The position numbers and the translations under genes are program-made. Below are positions 9,321 to 19,992 of a stretch of 64,000 bases of DNA, one piece after another. The DNA is taken from contig NZ_NJIH01000006.1 of NCBI RefSeq assembly GCF_002209565.1, positions 248,001-312,000 on the forward strand, in the 5' to 3' direction. Source of the DNA: Candidimonas nitroreducens (GTDB lineage: Bacteria; Pseudomonadota; Gammaproteobacteria; Burkholderiales; Burkholderiaceae_B). The notes under the pieces are model-generated. The model did not search any database. It saw only the letters and a program-made list of their open reading frames with translations, and was not told the DNA's origin. The first letter of the stretch is position 1, and every line of letters begins with the position of its first letter.

Positions 9321-10808
9321 ATGGATCAATTACTCGCCGCGGTCGACCTCGGCTCGAACAGTTTCCGACTGTCCATAGGCCGGGTCGTACAGCACGAAGG
9401 CAGCGCCCAGATCTATGCCGTCGACCGCCTCAAAGAGTCGGTGCGCCTGGCCGCCGGCCTGGGCTCCGACAAGATGCTCGACCAGGACGCCATGGATCGC
9501 GCCGTCGCCGTGCTCAAGCGCTTCGGCGAACGCATCGCGGGCTTTCACCCGAACCGCGTGCGCGCCGTGGCCACCAATACTTTCCGCGTGGCGCGCAACG
9601 CCGCGCAATTGCTGCCGCGCGCCGAGGCCGCCCTGGGCTTTCCCATCGAGGTCATTTCGGGGCAGGAAGAGGCGCGGCTGATCTTTTCCGGCGTAGCCAA
9701 CGAACTGCCGCCCTCGCCCAACAAGCGCCTGGTGATCGACATCGGCGGCGGCTCCACCGAAGTGATCATCGGCCGCGGCTACGAGCCGCTGCGCATGGCG
9801 TCCTTGTACCTGGGCTGTGTCAGCTATGCGCAGGCCTATTTTCCCGACGGCCGCGTAACGGCCGCGCGCATGGAGCAGGCGCAACTGGCCGCACGCCGCG
9901 AGTTCGAGACTATTTCGTGGCCGTACCGCAAGACCGGCTGGCAAGAGGCCTACGGATCTTCGGGCACGGCCAAGGGCCTGTATGCCGTCCTGACCGAGGG
10001 CGGCATGTCGAGCAAGGGCATCACGCAGCAAGGGCTGGAAAAGCTGCGCGCCAAGCTGATACGCGACGGCCGCGTGCTGATCGACGAACTGCCCGGGCTC
10101 AAGCCGGATCGCGCGCCAGTACTGGCCGCGGGCCTGGCGATCATGCTGGCCGCATTCGACGAACTGCACATCAAGCTGATGCGCACCGGCGACGGCGCGC
10201 TGCGCATGGGCGTGCTGTACGACCTGCTGGGCCGCGATTCCGACCAAGACAAGCGCGAACAGACCGTCCATCAATTCATCAAGCGCTACCACATCGACAT
10301 GCTGCAGGCCAACCGCGTGCGCGGACTGGCCCTGCATTTCTTCGAACAGCTCGACCTACCCGAAGACGAACGCCCCGACCTGGCCCGCGCGCTGGAATGG
10401 GCCGCGGAGCTGCACGAAACCGGCCTGTCGATCGCCCACGCCGACTATCACAAGCACAGCGCCTACATCCTCGGGCATGCCGACATGCCGGGCTTCTCGA
10501 ATGACGGACAGGCCCTGCTGGCGTGGCTGGCGCTGGGCCACCAGGGCAAGCTGAACAAGCTGCGCGCGCACGAATCCACGCGCGCGCAATGGCTGACGCT
10601 GCTGTGCCTGCGGCTGGCGGTGCTCTTGTCGCGGCGCCGCGTGGATCTGGAAAAACCGCCCCTGGCCATCGCCGCCGACGCGCGCTGCATACACATACGG
10701 GTAAACGGCTCGTGGCTGGCCGAGCATCCCTTGTCGGCCTATACGCTGCGCGGCGAAGTGGCGCAGTGGAACAAGGCCGGATTCGAAATGGCGCTGCAGG
10801 AAGCCTGA
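9321..10808 (+). CDS. ppx: Exopolyphosphatase (Ppx/GppA family)
   Basis: Ppx releases phosphate from polyphosphate ends. The 495 residues contain the actin-fold phosphate loops AAVDLGSNSFRLSIGRV near the N-terminus and IDIGGGSTEVIIG around residue 137, plus the helical HD-like C-terminal half (ALEWAAELHETGLSIAHADYHKHS) of long Ppx proteins. The ATG at 9321 starts the conserved domain. It is divergent from ppk across a 228-base region. GppA (guanosine pentaphosphatase) activity cannot be excluded from sequence. Confidence 0.93.
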   Translation: MDQLLAAVDLGSNSFRLSIGRVVQHEGSAQIYAVDRLKESVRLAAGLGSDKMLDQDAMDRAVAVLKRFGERIAGFHPNRVRAVATNTFRVARNAAQLLPRAEAALGFPIEVISGQEEARLIFSGVANELPPSPNKRLVIDIGGGSTEVIIGRGYEPLRMASLYLGCVSYAQAYFPDGRVTAARMEQAQLAARREFETISWPYRKTGWQEAYGSSGTAKGLYAVLTEGGMSSKGITQQGLEKLRAKLIRDGRVLIDELPGLKPDRAPVLAAGLAIMLAAFDELHIKLMRTGDGALRMGVLYDLLGRDSDQDKREQTVHQFIKRYHIDMLQANRVRGLALHFFEQLDLPEDERPDLARALEWAAELHETGLSIAHADYHKHSAYILGHADMPGFSNDGQALLAWLALGHQGKLNKLRAHESTRAQWLTLLCLRLAVLLSRRRVDLEKPPLAIAADARCIHIRVNGSWLAEHPLSAYTLRGEVAQWNKAGFEMALQEA

Positions 10809-10911
10809 GAACGATACGGCCGCCGCCAGGGGCTGCGCGCCATGGCAAGGGCCGGCATGAGGCAAAGGGCTGCTTGCGGCAAGGCCGGGCCGCTGCGCCG
10901 CGTAGGCAAGC

Positions 10912-11715
10912 TCAGGCCGCCACGGCCTGCCGGACGTCGAGCCCGAAATGGCGGCGGTAGCGCGCGTCCATGCTGCGCATGTCGAGCAGCACCGGGAAGT
11001 CGGCGGTGTTGAAGTCGGGATCCCAGGCCGGCTCGCCGCAAATGGACGCCCCCAGCTTGAGATAGCCCTTGATGAGCGGCGGAATGCGCGCCGGCAGCGC
11101 ACTGTTCAGGCGTTCGACCGGGTAGCGGCAGCGCGGCGTCACGCGCCGCAGCGCCGGGTCGCCCTGCAGGCGTTCGCGGGCGGCGCGCCAGACTTCGGCG
11201 GCCGTCACGCCGTCGTCGCGCAGGCTGACGCTGGCGCAGCCCAGCACATGGCGGGCCCCCACGTCGCGCATCAGGCGGGTAATGCCCGACCACAGCAGCA
11301 TGATGACCGCGCCGTTGCGATAATCGGCATGGATGCAGGAGCGCCCGACCTCGGCCAGGGAGCCGCGCAGGCGCGCCAGGCCGCCGATGTCGAATTCGGA
11401 CTCGGAATAATAGCCGCCGGCCTTGCGGGCGTTGGCCGGAGTCAGCATGCGGTAGGTTCCCACCACCCTTCCGGAGGCAATCTCTTTGACCATGAGGTGT
11501 TCGCACCAGGCATCGTAGCGGTCGCAATCCAGCCCGTCGACGGAATCGGGAAAGACCGCCGCCATTTCTTCGGTAAAGATGTTGTAGCGCAGCCTCTGGA
11601 TCGCCTCGAGTTCCTGGCCGGTGCGCGCCAGGCCCATGGCCAGCCCACCCGGGCCGGGCCTGGGCCACGCGGCCCCGCTGGCGGTTTTCTGCGGTAGACG
11701 TGCAAGTTCAAGCAT
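10912..11715 (-). CDS. olsB: Ornithine-acyl-ACP acyltransferase (OlsB-like, GNAT fold)
   Basis: This 267-residue protein belongs to the GNAT-fold family long annotated as putative hemolysin, whose characterised members (OlsB) attach a 3-hydroxyacyl chain to ornithine in ornithine-lipid synthesis. Typical blocks are IQRLRYNIFTEEM, LDCDRYDAWCEHLMV, GRVVGTYRML, EVGRSCIHADYRNGAVI and PPLIKGYLKLGA. GGAG precedes the ATG at 11715. It lies 66 bases after glmM on the same strand and convergent with ppx. No adjacent olsA was seen. The OlsB assignment rests on family resemblance and could cover a related N-acyl amino-acid synthase. Confidence 0.8.
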   Translation of the reverse strand: MLELARLPQKTASGAAWPRPGPGGLAMGLARTGQELEAIQRLRYNIFTEEMAAVFPDSVDGLDCDRYDAWCEHLMVKEIASGRVVGTYRMLTPANARKAGGYYSESEFDIGGLARLRGSLAEVGRSCIHADYRNGAVIMLLWSGITRLMRDVGARHVLGCASVSLRDDGVTAAEVWRAARERLQGDPALRRVTPRCRYPVERLNSALPARIPPLIKGYLKLGASICGEPAWDPDFNTADFPVLLDMRSMDARYRRHFGLDVRQAVAA

Positions 11716-11781
11716 AGGAATGACTCCGACAACAATGCACTATTTTGTCCGTCAGATATTACAAGCCATCGACGCTTTACC

Positions 11782-13130
<1,349 letters not shown>

Positions 13131-13134
<4 letters not shown>

Positions 13135-13970
13135 GATGACACTCCAAGTTCTACAGCTTTCCAGATTTTGACGGCATCGACCGTGGCCGCCACGTCGTGC
13201 ACGCGCAGGATCTCGGCGCCGCGGGCCACGGCCGCCAGGGCCGCGGCAATGCTGGCGGCCACCCGTTCGGCGGGCTGGCGGCCGATCACGTGGCCGAGCA
13301 TGGATTTGCGGGACAGGCCCAGCAACAGGGGGTATTGGCCTATGCGCAGCTCGGCCAGCCGGTTCAGCAGCAGATAGTTCTGCGCCGCGGTCTTGCCGAA
13401 GCCGAAGCCGGGGTCGAGCGCGATGCGCTTGGGCTCGATGCCCGCGGCCAGCAACGCATCGAGCCGTTCCTGCAGGAAGCCGCGCACTTCGGCCACCACG
13501 TCGCCGTACTGCGGCGCCTGCTGCATGGTGCGCGGCTCGCCCTGCATGTGCATGGCGCACAGGCCGCAGCGCGAGGCGGCCACGGCCTGCAAGGCGCCCG
13601 GCTGGCGAAACCCGTAGATGTCGTTGATCATGTCGGCGCCGGCATCCAGCACGCGGCGCATGACCTCGGGCTTGAAAGTGTCCACCGACAGCGGCACGCC
13701 CGCGTCGCGCAGCGCTTCCAGCACGGGAAGCAGGCGCCGCAGCTCATTTTCGGCGGACACCGGCTGCGCGCCGGGCCGGGTGGACTCGGCGCCCAGATCG
13801 AGCATGTCGGCGCCTTCGGTCACCAGCGCGCGCGCGTGGGCGATGGCGGCGTCCGCCTCCAGGTAGAGCGAACCGTCGGAGAATGAATCGGGGGTCAGGT
13901 TGACGATCCCCATGACCAGAGGGCGCTCGAGCCGCAGCTCAAAGCGCCCGCACAGCAAGCTGTTCCCCAT
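13131..13970 (-). CDS. folP: Dihydropteroate synthase
   Basis: FolP condenses p-aminobenzoate with dihydropterin pyrophosphate in folate synthesis and is the sulfonamide target. The 279 residues include the pterin/pyrophosphate motif [15 protein letters not shown], the block [16 protein letters not shown], the NDIYGF strand and [10 protein letters not shown]. The ATG at 13970 ([10 protein letters not shown]) fits family length; the longer open frame reads into the ftsH region and is not used. It sits 16 bases after ftsH and is coupled to glmM by a 4-base overlap, an order common in proteobacteria. Confidence 0.97.
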
Positions 13971-13986
13971 CTGGAAGGACGCGTCC

Positions 13987-15891
13987 TTATACGGGATTGG
14001 CCGCCGCGCTGCTGTTGCCGCCCGCCGAGGACAGGCCGGTGGGAGGCGTGGCGCTGTCGGAGGCGTCGGCCGAGGCCTGCGGAACCTTGGGCGGACGGGG
14101 CGGCCGGCCGTCCATGATGTCCTGGATCTGGTCGGCGTCGATGGTTTCCCACTCGAGCAAGGCAGCCGCCATGGCTTCCATCTTGTCGCGGTTGTCTTCG
14201 ATGATCTTGCGCGCCACCGCGTATTGTCCGTCGATGATGCTGCGGATTTCGTGATCAACCTTCTGCATGGTCGCCTCGGACACGTGCGTGGTCTTGGTGA
14301 CGCTGCGGCCCAGGAAGACCTCGTTCTCGTTTTCGGCGTACACCATGGGGCCGAGCGAATCGGTCATGCCGTAGCGGGTGACGATGTCGCGCGCAATGGC
14401 CGTGGCGCGCTCGAAGTCGTTCGAGGCGCCGGTGGTCATCTGGTGCATGAAGACTTCTTCGGCGATGCGGCCGCCGAACAGCACCGCGATGGTGTTGAGC
14501 AGGCGCTCTTTATCCATGCTGTAACGATCGCCCTCGGGCAGCTGCATCGTCACGCCCAGCGCGCGGCCGCGCGGAATGATGGTGACCTTGTGCACCGGAT
14601 CGGTCTTGGGCAGCATGCGCGCCACCAGCGCGTGGCCGGACTCGTGGTAGGCGGTGTTCTTGCGCTCTTCCTCGGGCATGACGATGGAGCGGCGCTCCGC
14701 GCCCATGATGATTTTATCTTTGGCCTTTTCGAAGTCGCTCATGTCGACGGTGCGCCCGTTACGGCGCGCCGCGAACAGCGCCGCCTCGTTGACCAGGTTG
14801 GCCAGGTCGGCACCCGAGAAGCCGGGTGTGCCGCGCGCCAGCACCATGGCGTCGACATTGGTGGCCAGCGGCACCTTGCGCATATGCACTTTAAGGATCT
14901 GCTCGCGCCCGCGTATGTCGGGCAGGTTGACCACCACCTGGCGGTCGAAGCGGCCGGGACGCAACAGCGCCGGGTCGAGCACGTCGGGACGGTTGGTGGC
15001 GGCGATGACGATGACGCCCTGCCCCGACTCGAAGCCGTCCATTTCCACCAGCATCTGGTTCAAGGTCTGCTCGCGTTCGTCGTTGCCGCCGCCCAGGCCG
15101 GCGCCGCGCTGGCGGCCGACCGCGTCGATTTCATCGATGAAGATGATGCAAGGCGCCTGCTTCTTGGCGTTTTCGAACATGTCGCGCACGCGCGCCGCGC
15201 CCACGCCGACGAACATTTCAACGAAGTCGGAACCCGAGATGCTGAAGAACGGCACCTTGGCCTCGCCGGCAATGGCCTTGGCCAGCAGCGTCTTGCCGGT
15301 ACCGGGCGAGCCCACCATGAGCACGCCGCGCGGAATGCGGCCGCCCAGGCGCTGGAACTTGGTGGGATCGCGCAGGAAATCGACCAGTTCCTGCACGTCT
15401 TCCTTGGCCTCATCGCAGCCGGCGACGTCGGCGAAGGTGATGTGGTTGGTGTTTTCGTCGAGCATGCGGGCGCGCGATTTACCGAAGCTGAACGCGCCGC
15501 CCTTGCCGCCGCCCTGCATCTGGCGCATGAAGAAGATCCAGACGCCGATCAGCAGCAGCATCGGGAACCAGGAGATGAACAGGCTGGTCAGGAAGGAAGG
15601 CTCTTCGCGCGCCTTGCCCGAGACCTGCACGCCGTACTTGACCAGTTCGGGCACCATCCAGAGGTCGCCCGGCGAGGTCAGACTGTAGGGCCTGCCGGCA
15701 TCGGGCGTGACGTATATGGTATCGCCCTGGATGTCGACCTTGCTGATGCGGCCATCCTTGGCGTCGGTCATGAACTGGGTGTACGTGACCGTGTCGGCCG
15801 TGGTGGGGTGGCCGTCGAACTGCTTGAAGACCGTAAACAGCACCAGGGCGATCACCATCCAGATCGCGACCTTGGAAAATGAGTTGTTCAA
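13987..15891 (-). CDS. ftsH: ATP-dependent zinc metalloprotease FtsH
   Basis: FtsH is the membrane-anchored AAA+ protease that degrades membrane proteins and short-lived regulators. The 634 residues show an N-terminal helix ([15 protein letters not shown]), a periplasmic loop, a second helix ([14 protein letters not shown]), the AAA module with Walker A GSPGTGKT near residue 195, and the zinc motif HESGH near residue 418. The best start is a TTG at 15891: it encodes the canonical [11 protein letters not shown]-terminus and has GGAGG nine bases upstream. No in-frame ATG lies near it. It is followed 16 bases later by folP. Confidence 0.97.
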   Translation of the reverse strand: MNNSFSKVAIWMVIALVLFTVFKQFDGHPTTADTVTYTQFMTDAKDGRISKVDIQGDTIYVTPDAGRPYSLTSPGDLWMVPELVKYGVQVSGKAREEPSFLTSLFISWFPMLLLIGVWIFFMRQMQGGGKGGAFSFGKSRARMLDENTNHITFADVAGCDEAKEDVQELVDFLRDPTKFQRLGGRIPRGVLMVGSPGTGKTLLAKAIAGEAKVPFFSISGSDFVEMFVGVGAARVRDMFENAKKQAPCIIFIDEIDAVGRQRGAGLGGGNDEREQTLNQMLVEMDGFESGQGVIVIAATNRPDVLDPALLRPGRFDRQVVVNLPDIRGREQILKVHMRKVPLATNVDAMVLARGTPGFSGADLANLVNEAALFAARRNGRTVDMSDFEKAKDKIIMGAERRSIVMPEEERKNTAYHESGHALVARMLPKTDPVHKVTIIPRGRALGVTMQLPEGDRYSMDKERLLNTIAVLFGGRIAEEVFMHQMTTGASNDFERATAIARDIVTRYGMTDSLGPMVYAENENEVFLGRSVTKTTHVSEATMQKVDHEIRSIIDGQYAVARKIIEDNRDKMEAMAAALLEWETIDADQIQDIMDGRPPRPPKVPQASADASDSATPPTGLSSAGGNSSAAANPV

Positions 15892-16058
15892 AGCCAACCT
15901 CCTACATATAACTGCGACCCGCCGGGCGCTCTGCGCCCCTGCGGCAACGGGCAAGCGGCACGCAGCCGCACCGGACGGGGACGGCGGCCCGGCACCGCGC
16001 CACGAGCGCCACCGCGGCCCCTGGCGCGCAGCGGACACTTTTGCCCATGATCAATGAC

Positions 16059-16730
16059 TCATTCTAACCCGATAGACAAAATCTTGTTCGCCGCACCGGG
16101 CTTGAGCCGCTGCCCCACCAGAAAGGTTTCCGCCGACTTGTCGCGCGATGCTTTGGGCTTGCGCTCGACCACCCGTTGGAAATGCTGCTTGAAAGCCTCT
16201 ACCACTTGTGAAAACCCGCTGCCGTGGAACGCCTTGACCACCAGCGCGCCCTGTGGATCGAGGTGCTGGCAGGCAAATTCCAGCGCCAGTTCGCAAACGT
16301 GCTGGATGCGCGCGGAATCCGCCGAGCTCACACCGGACAAGTTGGGGGCCATGTCGGAAATCACAAGGTCGACCTGCTGGCCGCCCAGGCGCCGCTGCAA
16401 TTCGGCCAGCACTTCGTCCTCACGGAAGTCGCCCTGGATGAACTCGACCCCGGCAATGGGTTCCATGGGCAGCAGATCCAGGGCGACGATGCGCCCGTCC
16501 AACTGCCCGCCCGGCCCGACCAGGCGTTCACGCGCCACCTGCGACCAGCTGCCCGGCGCAGCGCCCAGATCCACCACCACATCGCCGCGGCGCATGAGCT
16601 TTTCCGTATCGAGGATCTCGATCAGCTTGAAAGCCGCCCGCGCCCGGTAGCCCTTCTGTTGCGCCAATTTGACGTATGGGTCGTTGATATGCTGCTGCAC
16701 CCACTCTTTCGAGAATTTTTTCTTGGCCAT
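16059..16730 (-). CDS. rlmE: 23S rRNA (uridine 2'-O) methyltransferase RlmE (FtsJ/RrmJ)
   Basis: RlmE methylates the 2'-OH of U2552 in the 23S A loop, a late step in 50S assembly. The 223 residues contain the K-D-K-E catalytic set: [12 protein letters not shown], the SAM site [27 protein letters not shown] and [13 protein letters not shown]. The ATG at 16730 ([10 protein letters not shown]) matches the family N-terminus; a longer frame upstream crosses the yhbY promoter. It is divergent from yhbY with a 19-base gap, and lies upstream of ftsH as in E. coli. Confidence 0.96.
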   Translation of the reverse strand: MAKKKFSKEWVQQHINDPYVKLAQQKGYRARAAFKLIEILDTEKLMRRGDVVVDLGAAPGSWSQVARERLVGPGGQLDGRIVALDLLPMEPIAGVEFIQGDFREDEVLAELQRRLGGQQVDLVISDMAPNLSGVSSADSARIQHVCELALEFACQHLDPQGALVVKAFHGSGFSQVVEAFKQHFQRVVERKPKASRDKSAETFLVGQRLKPGAANKILSIGLE

Positions 16731-16749
16731 TCCCGTACAATCTCTATAT

Positions 16750-17334
16750 ATGGCAAAACTCGACATCACATCCCGGGAGCGCAGCGCCTTGCGCGCGGCT
16801 GCCCACCCCTTGCGGCCGGTGGTTCTGATCGGCGACCGCGGCCTGTCGGACTCGGTTCTGAAAGAAATCGACCGCAGCCTGACGGCGCATCAGCTCATCA
16901 AGATACGCGCCGGCGGCGAAGACCGCGAGGCGCGCGACGCCATGCTCGAGGCGATCTGCGACGCGCTGTCCTGTGCGCCCGTGCATCACCTGGGCAAGAC
17001 CCTGATCCTGTACCGGCCCGAACCCGGGGCGCAGGCCGTGCCGGCCCAGGCCGCGCCCGAACCGGCCACACGCGCGCAGCGCAAGCCCTCGCAGCCGCAT
17101 ACGCCCAAGAAGCAGGCGGCCGCAGGGCAAACCCGCACGCGCAGCGCCGAAAAGGCGGAACGCGCCGCCCGCAAGGCGGGGCGCGCCGACACCGCCGCGG
17201 CGCCGCCCAAGGCGCGCCGGGCTTCCGCAGCCGCGCAAGCGCCCTCGCACGGCATTCCGCGCCGCCCCGGCAGCGCCTTGTCGCTGCGCGCCGGCGCCCG
17301 CCGCGGCCTGAGCCGCAGCGGCCCCAAACGCTGA
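16750..17334 (+). CDS. yhbY: YhbY-family ribosome-associated RNA-binding protein with long basic tail
   Basis: Residues 1-95 are a CRS1/YhbY (KH-like) RNA-binding domain ([52 protein letters not shown]); E. coli YhbY is about this long on its own and associates with pre-50S particles. Here the protein is 194 residues: a further ~95 are Ala/Arg/Lys/Pro-rich, probably disordered and very basic. It is divergent from rlmE, another large-subunit assembly gene, across only 19 bases, so the two promoters must overlap. A strong terminator follows at 17372. Confidence 0.9.
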   Translation: MAKLDITSRERSALRAAAHPLRPVVLIGDRGLSDSVLKEIDRSLTAHQLIKIRAGGEDREARDAMLEAICDALSCAPVHHLGKTLILYRPEPGAQAVPAQAAPEPATRAQRKPSQPHTPKKQAAAGQTRTRSAEKAERAARKAGRADTAAAPPKARRASAAAQAPSHGIPRRPGSALSLRAGARRGLSRSGPKR

Positions 17335-17371
17335 TACGTCCGGCACTGATACGTCCTGCGCCGATACACCT

Positions 17372-17398
17372 CGCCTGCCGTCCGGCAGGCGTTTTTTT
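17372..17398 (+). terminator. Rho-independent terminator after yhbY
   Basis: CGCCTGCC and GGCAGGCG form an 8-bp perfect stem around GTCC, directly followed by seven T residues. It lies 37 bases after the yhbY stop. Confidence 0.93.
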
Positions 17399-17458
17399 AT
17401 ACAGTGCCCCGCCAGGGCGGATTTCGCCGCCGGCGCGCTATGGCGGCCGCCCACATGA

Positions 17459-17498
17459 CCAGGGCCGGTACGGACGCTTGTGCCCGCACCGGCCCTGG
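17459..17498 (-). terminator. Long GC-rich stem-loop after greA
   Basis: CCAGGGCCGGT and its exact complement ACCGGCCCTGG lie 18 bases apart, 51 bases downstream of the greA stop. The minus-strand continuation has no T tract, so this is a stable hairpin and not a textbook intrinsic terminator. It may stop or protect the greA transcript's 3' end. Confidence 0.5.
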
Positions 17499-17548
17499 CT
17501 TCGCGTCCGGACGCCCGCGCGTCCGGCCGTGCAGCCGTGGATCGGGAT

Positions 17549-18025
17549 TCAGATATAGCTGACCCCCAGCACTTCGTACTCGCGCACACCGGCGGGCGCC
17601 TGGACTTCGACGACATCGCCTTCCGCCTTGCCGATGAGCGCGCGAGCCACAGGGCTGGACACCGAGATCTGGTTGGAGCGGATGTCGGCCTCGACATCGC
17701 CCACGATCTGGTAGGTGACGCGCTCGCCCGACTCGAGATCTTCGATTTCGACCGTAGCGCCGAAAACCGCCCTGCCCTCGGTGTCCAGTGCCTTGGGATC
17801 GATGATCTGGGCATTGGACAGCGTGCCTTCGAGTTCGAGGATACGGCCCTCGATGAAAGCCTGGCGCTCGCGAGCGGCATCGTACTCGGCGTTTTCGGAC
17901 AGATCGCCCTGGGCGCGGGCCTCGGCTATAGCATTGATGACCTCGGGGCGCTCGACGGTTTTCAAACGATGTAGTTCGGCTTGCAAACGCTCGGCGCCGC
18001 GTGCGGTCAAGGGGATCGCAGACAT
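17549..18025 (-). CDS. greA: Transcription elongation factor GreA
   Basis: GreA rescues backtracked RNA polymerase by stimulating transcript cleavage. The 158 residues are full length: an N-terminal coiled coil (residues 1-75) with the tip acidic residues in [19 protein letters not shown], and a C-terminal FKBP-like domain ([29 protein letters not shown]). It is the last minus-strand gene after carA-carB-SDR-uraA, though a terminator between uraA and greA implies its own promoter. Confidence 0.97.
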   Translation of the reverse strand: MSAIPLTARGAERLQAELHRLKTVERPEVINAIAEARAQGDLSENAEYDAARERQAFIEGRILELEGTLSNAQIIDPKALDTEGRAVFGATVEIEDLESGERVTYQIVGDVEADIRSNQISVSSPVARALIGKAEGDVVEVQAPAGVREYEVLGVSYI

Positions 18026-18218
18026 AGCATTCCTGATTCAAAAGTAAAAAGACGCTTCCCACAGAAGCGCCTGGTGAGCTGCATGAGATGGGCAGCGGCA
18101 TGCGCGGCCCGTTTCGGTATGTGAACGAAGGCTTGGACTTGGCCTGGCGCCTGTTTGCCCGGCTTATGAGCCTGAAGCGAACAGGCCGCCGGGTATGGCG
18201 ACTAGTTTTCTTTCGTTC

Positions 18219-18250
18219 AAAATAAATCCCCGGCTCGGTCAGACCCGGGG
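18219..18250 (-). terminator. Rho-independent terminator downstream of uraA
   Basis: Read on the minus strand, CCCCGG and CCGGGG enclose an 11-base loop and are followed by ATTTATTTT. It lies about 310 bases beyond the permease stop, inside the 532-base gap to greA. Confidence 0.6.
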
Positions 18251-18430
18251 TTTGAGCCTATTGTCGGCAAAGTTCAAGCAAATTGCAAGCCGCAACAGGG
18301 ATGATTAGGGTTTTCCCTTATTATATTTAAGTTTTTGAAAAAAAACAAATTTTTTGTCGCTGGGCCACTATTCAGGCACTGGCGAGACACTGGCGGAACC
18401 CCGTTGCCGTCTCGCCGGCCGACGCCTCGG

Positions 18431-18460
18431 GCCGAGCCGGGCCGGGCCGGGCCGGGCCAA
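18431..18460 (+). repeat. GCCGG pentanucleotide tandem repeat
   Basis: Four perfect head-to-tail GCCGG units (18436-18455) are flanked by one-off units GCCGA and GCCAA. It lies in the 18026-18557 gap between uraA and greA. The gap also holds the terminator at 18219, an AT-rich stretch at about 18306-18356, and no convincing gene. Confidence 0.85.
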
Positions 18461-18557
18461 GCCACGTCGGGGTACGGCATGCCAATCGAGCGCGGCACGT
18501 CAGTCCGGGCCGCGCAGCCTTCCCGACAGGCCGCCGGGCCGAATCGCCATGCCCGGA

Positions 18558-19889
18558 TCAGGAGGCCGCGCGCGCTACGCGGCGTCCCAGGCCCAGCAGC
18601 GCGTACAGAATGATGGATCCGAAAGTGGCCGTGCCAATACCGTCGAGCTTGAAGGCGCCGAACTGCAGCGAGAAATTGCCCGCGCCCAGGATCAGGGTGA
18701 CGGCGGCCACGATCAGATTGCGGTTCTCGCCGAAATCCACCTGATTGACCACCCAGATGCGGGCGCCGGCCACGGCGATCAGGCCGAACACCACCACCGA
18801 CATGCCGCCCAGCACCGGCGCGGGTATGGTCTGGATCAGCGCGCCGAACTTCGGCGAGAAGCCCAGCAATATGGCGATCAGGCCGGCGATCACGAACACC
18901 AGGGTGGAATAAATGCGCGTGACCGTCATGACGCCGATGTTCTCGGCATAAGTGGTGACCCCGGTGCCCCCGACCGAGCCCGAGATCATGGTCGCCACCG
19001 CGTCGCCCAGGAAGGCCCGTCCCAGGTAGACGTCGAGGTTGCGGCCGGTCATGGCGCTGACCGCCTTGATGTGGCCCAGGTTCTCGGCCACCAGTATCAC
19101 CGCCACGGGCGCGATCAGGCCGATGGCGTGGCCGCTGAACACCGGCGCCTCGAAGCGCGGCAGCCCCAGCCATGGGGCGGCGGCGACCGCGGCGAAATCC
19201 ATGGGCCGGCCCAGCCCCAGCCCGTTGGCGCACACCGCGTACAGCACGCAGGCCAGCAGCAGGCCGATCAGAATCAGCAGGCGCTGCGCCGTGCCGCGCG
19301 TATAGACCGCGACACCGCCCACGCACAGCACGGTTACCAGCGCCATCACGGCATCGAAGGTGCTGCCGCCCATCGCGCCCTTGGCGGCAATCGGCGCGAG
19401 GTTCAGGCCGATCACGGCGACGATGGAGCCGGTGACCACCGGCGGCATCCAGGCATCGATCCAGCCGGCGGCATCGCCCGCGCGCGAATTGACCCACCAG
19501 ACCACGCCGCCGATCACGGCGTAGACGGCCCCGCAAACGATGATGGCGCCCAGCGCCACGGGAATATTGGCGTTGTGCCCCGCCCCCGTGTAGCCGGTGA
19601 CGGCGATCACCCCGCCGATGAAGGCGAAGCTGGAACCCAGGTAGCTGGGCACGCGTCCGCCTACGAACAGGAAGAAGATCAGGGTGCCGATGCCCGACAT
19701 CAGGATGGCGACATTGGTGTCGAAGCCCATCAGCAGCGGCGCCAGGATGGTGGAGCCGAACATGGCCACCACGTGCTGCGCCCCCATGGCGATGTTCTGC
19801 GGCCACGACAGGCACTCGTCGGGCTGAACCACCAGCCCCGTTCCCCCGCCCTGCACCCGGCGCCAGCCGGAAAAATAGCTGTTCGACAT
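18558..19889 (-). CDS. NCS2/NAT-family nucleobase permease (uracil/xanthine type)
   Basis: This 443-residue, 14-helix-type permease of the nucleobase-ascorbate transporter (UraA/UapA) family imports a uracil or purine base with protons. The NAT signature is visible as ENIGVMTVTR in TYAENIGVMTVTRIYS, with a preceding conserved AENLGHIKAVSAMTGR and the helix GSSFAFIGGVIAV. AGGA is suitably placed before the ATG at 19889. It lies downstream of carAB and an SDR. That setting favours uracil as substrate (pyrimidine salvage beside de novo synthesis), but substrate is inferred. Confidence 0.88.
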   Translation of the reverse strand: MSNSYFSGWRRVQGGGTGLVVQPDECLSWPQNIAMGAQHVVAMFGSTILAPLLMGFDTNVAILMSGIGTLIFFLFVGGRVPSYLGSSFAFIGGVIAVTGYTGAGHNANIPVALGAIIVCGAVYAVIGGVVWWVNSRAGDAAGWIDAWMPPVVTGSIVAVIGLNLAPIAAKGAMGGSTFDAVMALVTVLCVGGVAVYTRGTAQRLLILIGLLLACVLYAVCANGLGLGRPMDFAAVAAAPWLGLPRFEAPVFSGHAIGLIAPVAVILVAENLGHIKAVSAMTGRNLDVYLGRAFLGDAVATMISGSVGGTGVTTYAENIGVMTVTRIYSTLVFVIAGLIAILLGFSPKFGALIQTIPAPVLGGMSVVVFGLIAVAGARIWVVNQVDFGENRNLIVAAVTLILGAGNFSLQFGAFKLDGIGTATFGSIILYALLGLGRRVARAAS

Positions 19890-19992
19890 GTGTTGTCCTG
19901 TTCTTGTTGATGTCTGGCGCCCGGAAAACCGGGCGCAGGCGCAAGTGTACGTTTCGCCCGGGGACGCGGGCAAGGGCTTTGCGGGGCCGGGC

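Noticed and set aside
18335-18613. Possible small gene beginning MKKNKFF in the uraA-greA gap
   Set aside because: It starts in an AT-rich patch with no ribosome site, has Arg/Pro-rich composition and overlaps the uraA end; no support.
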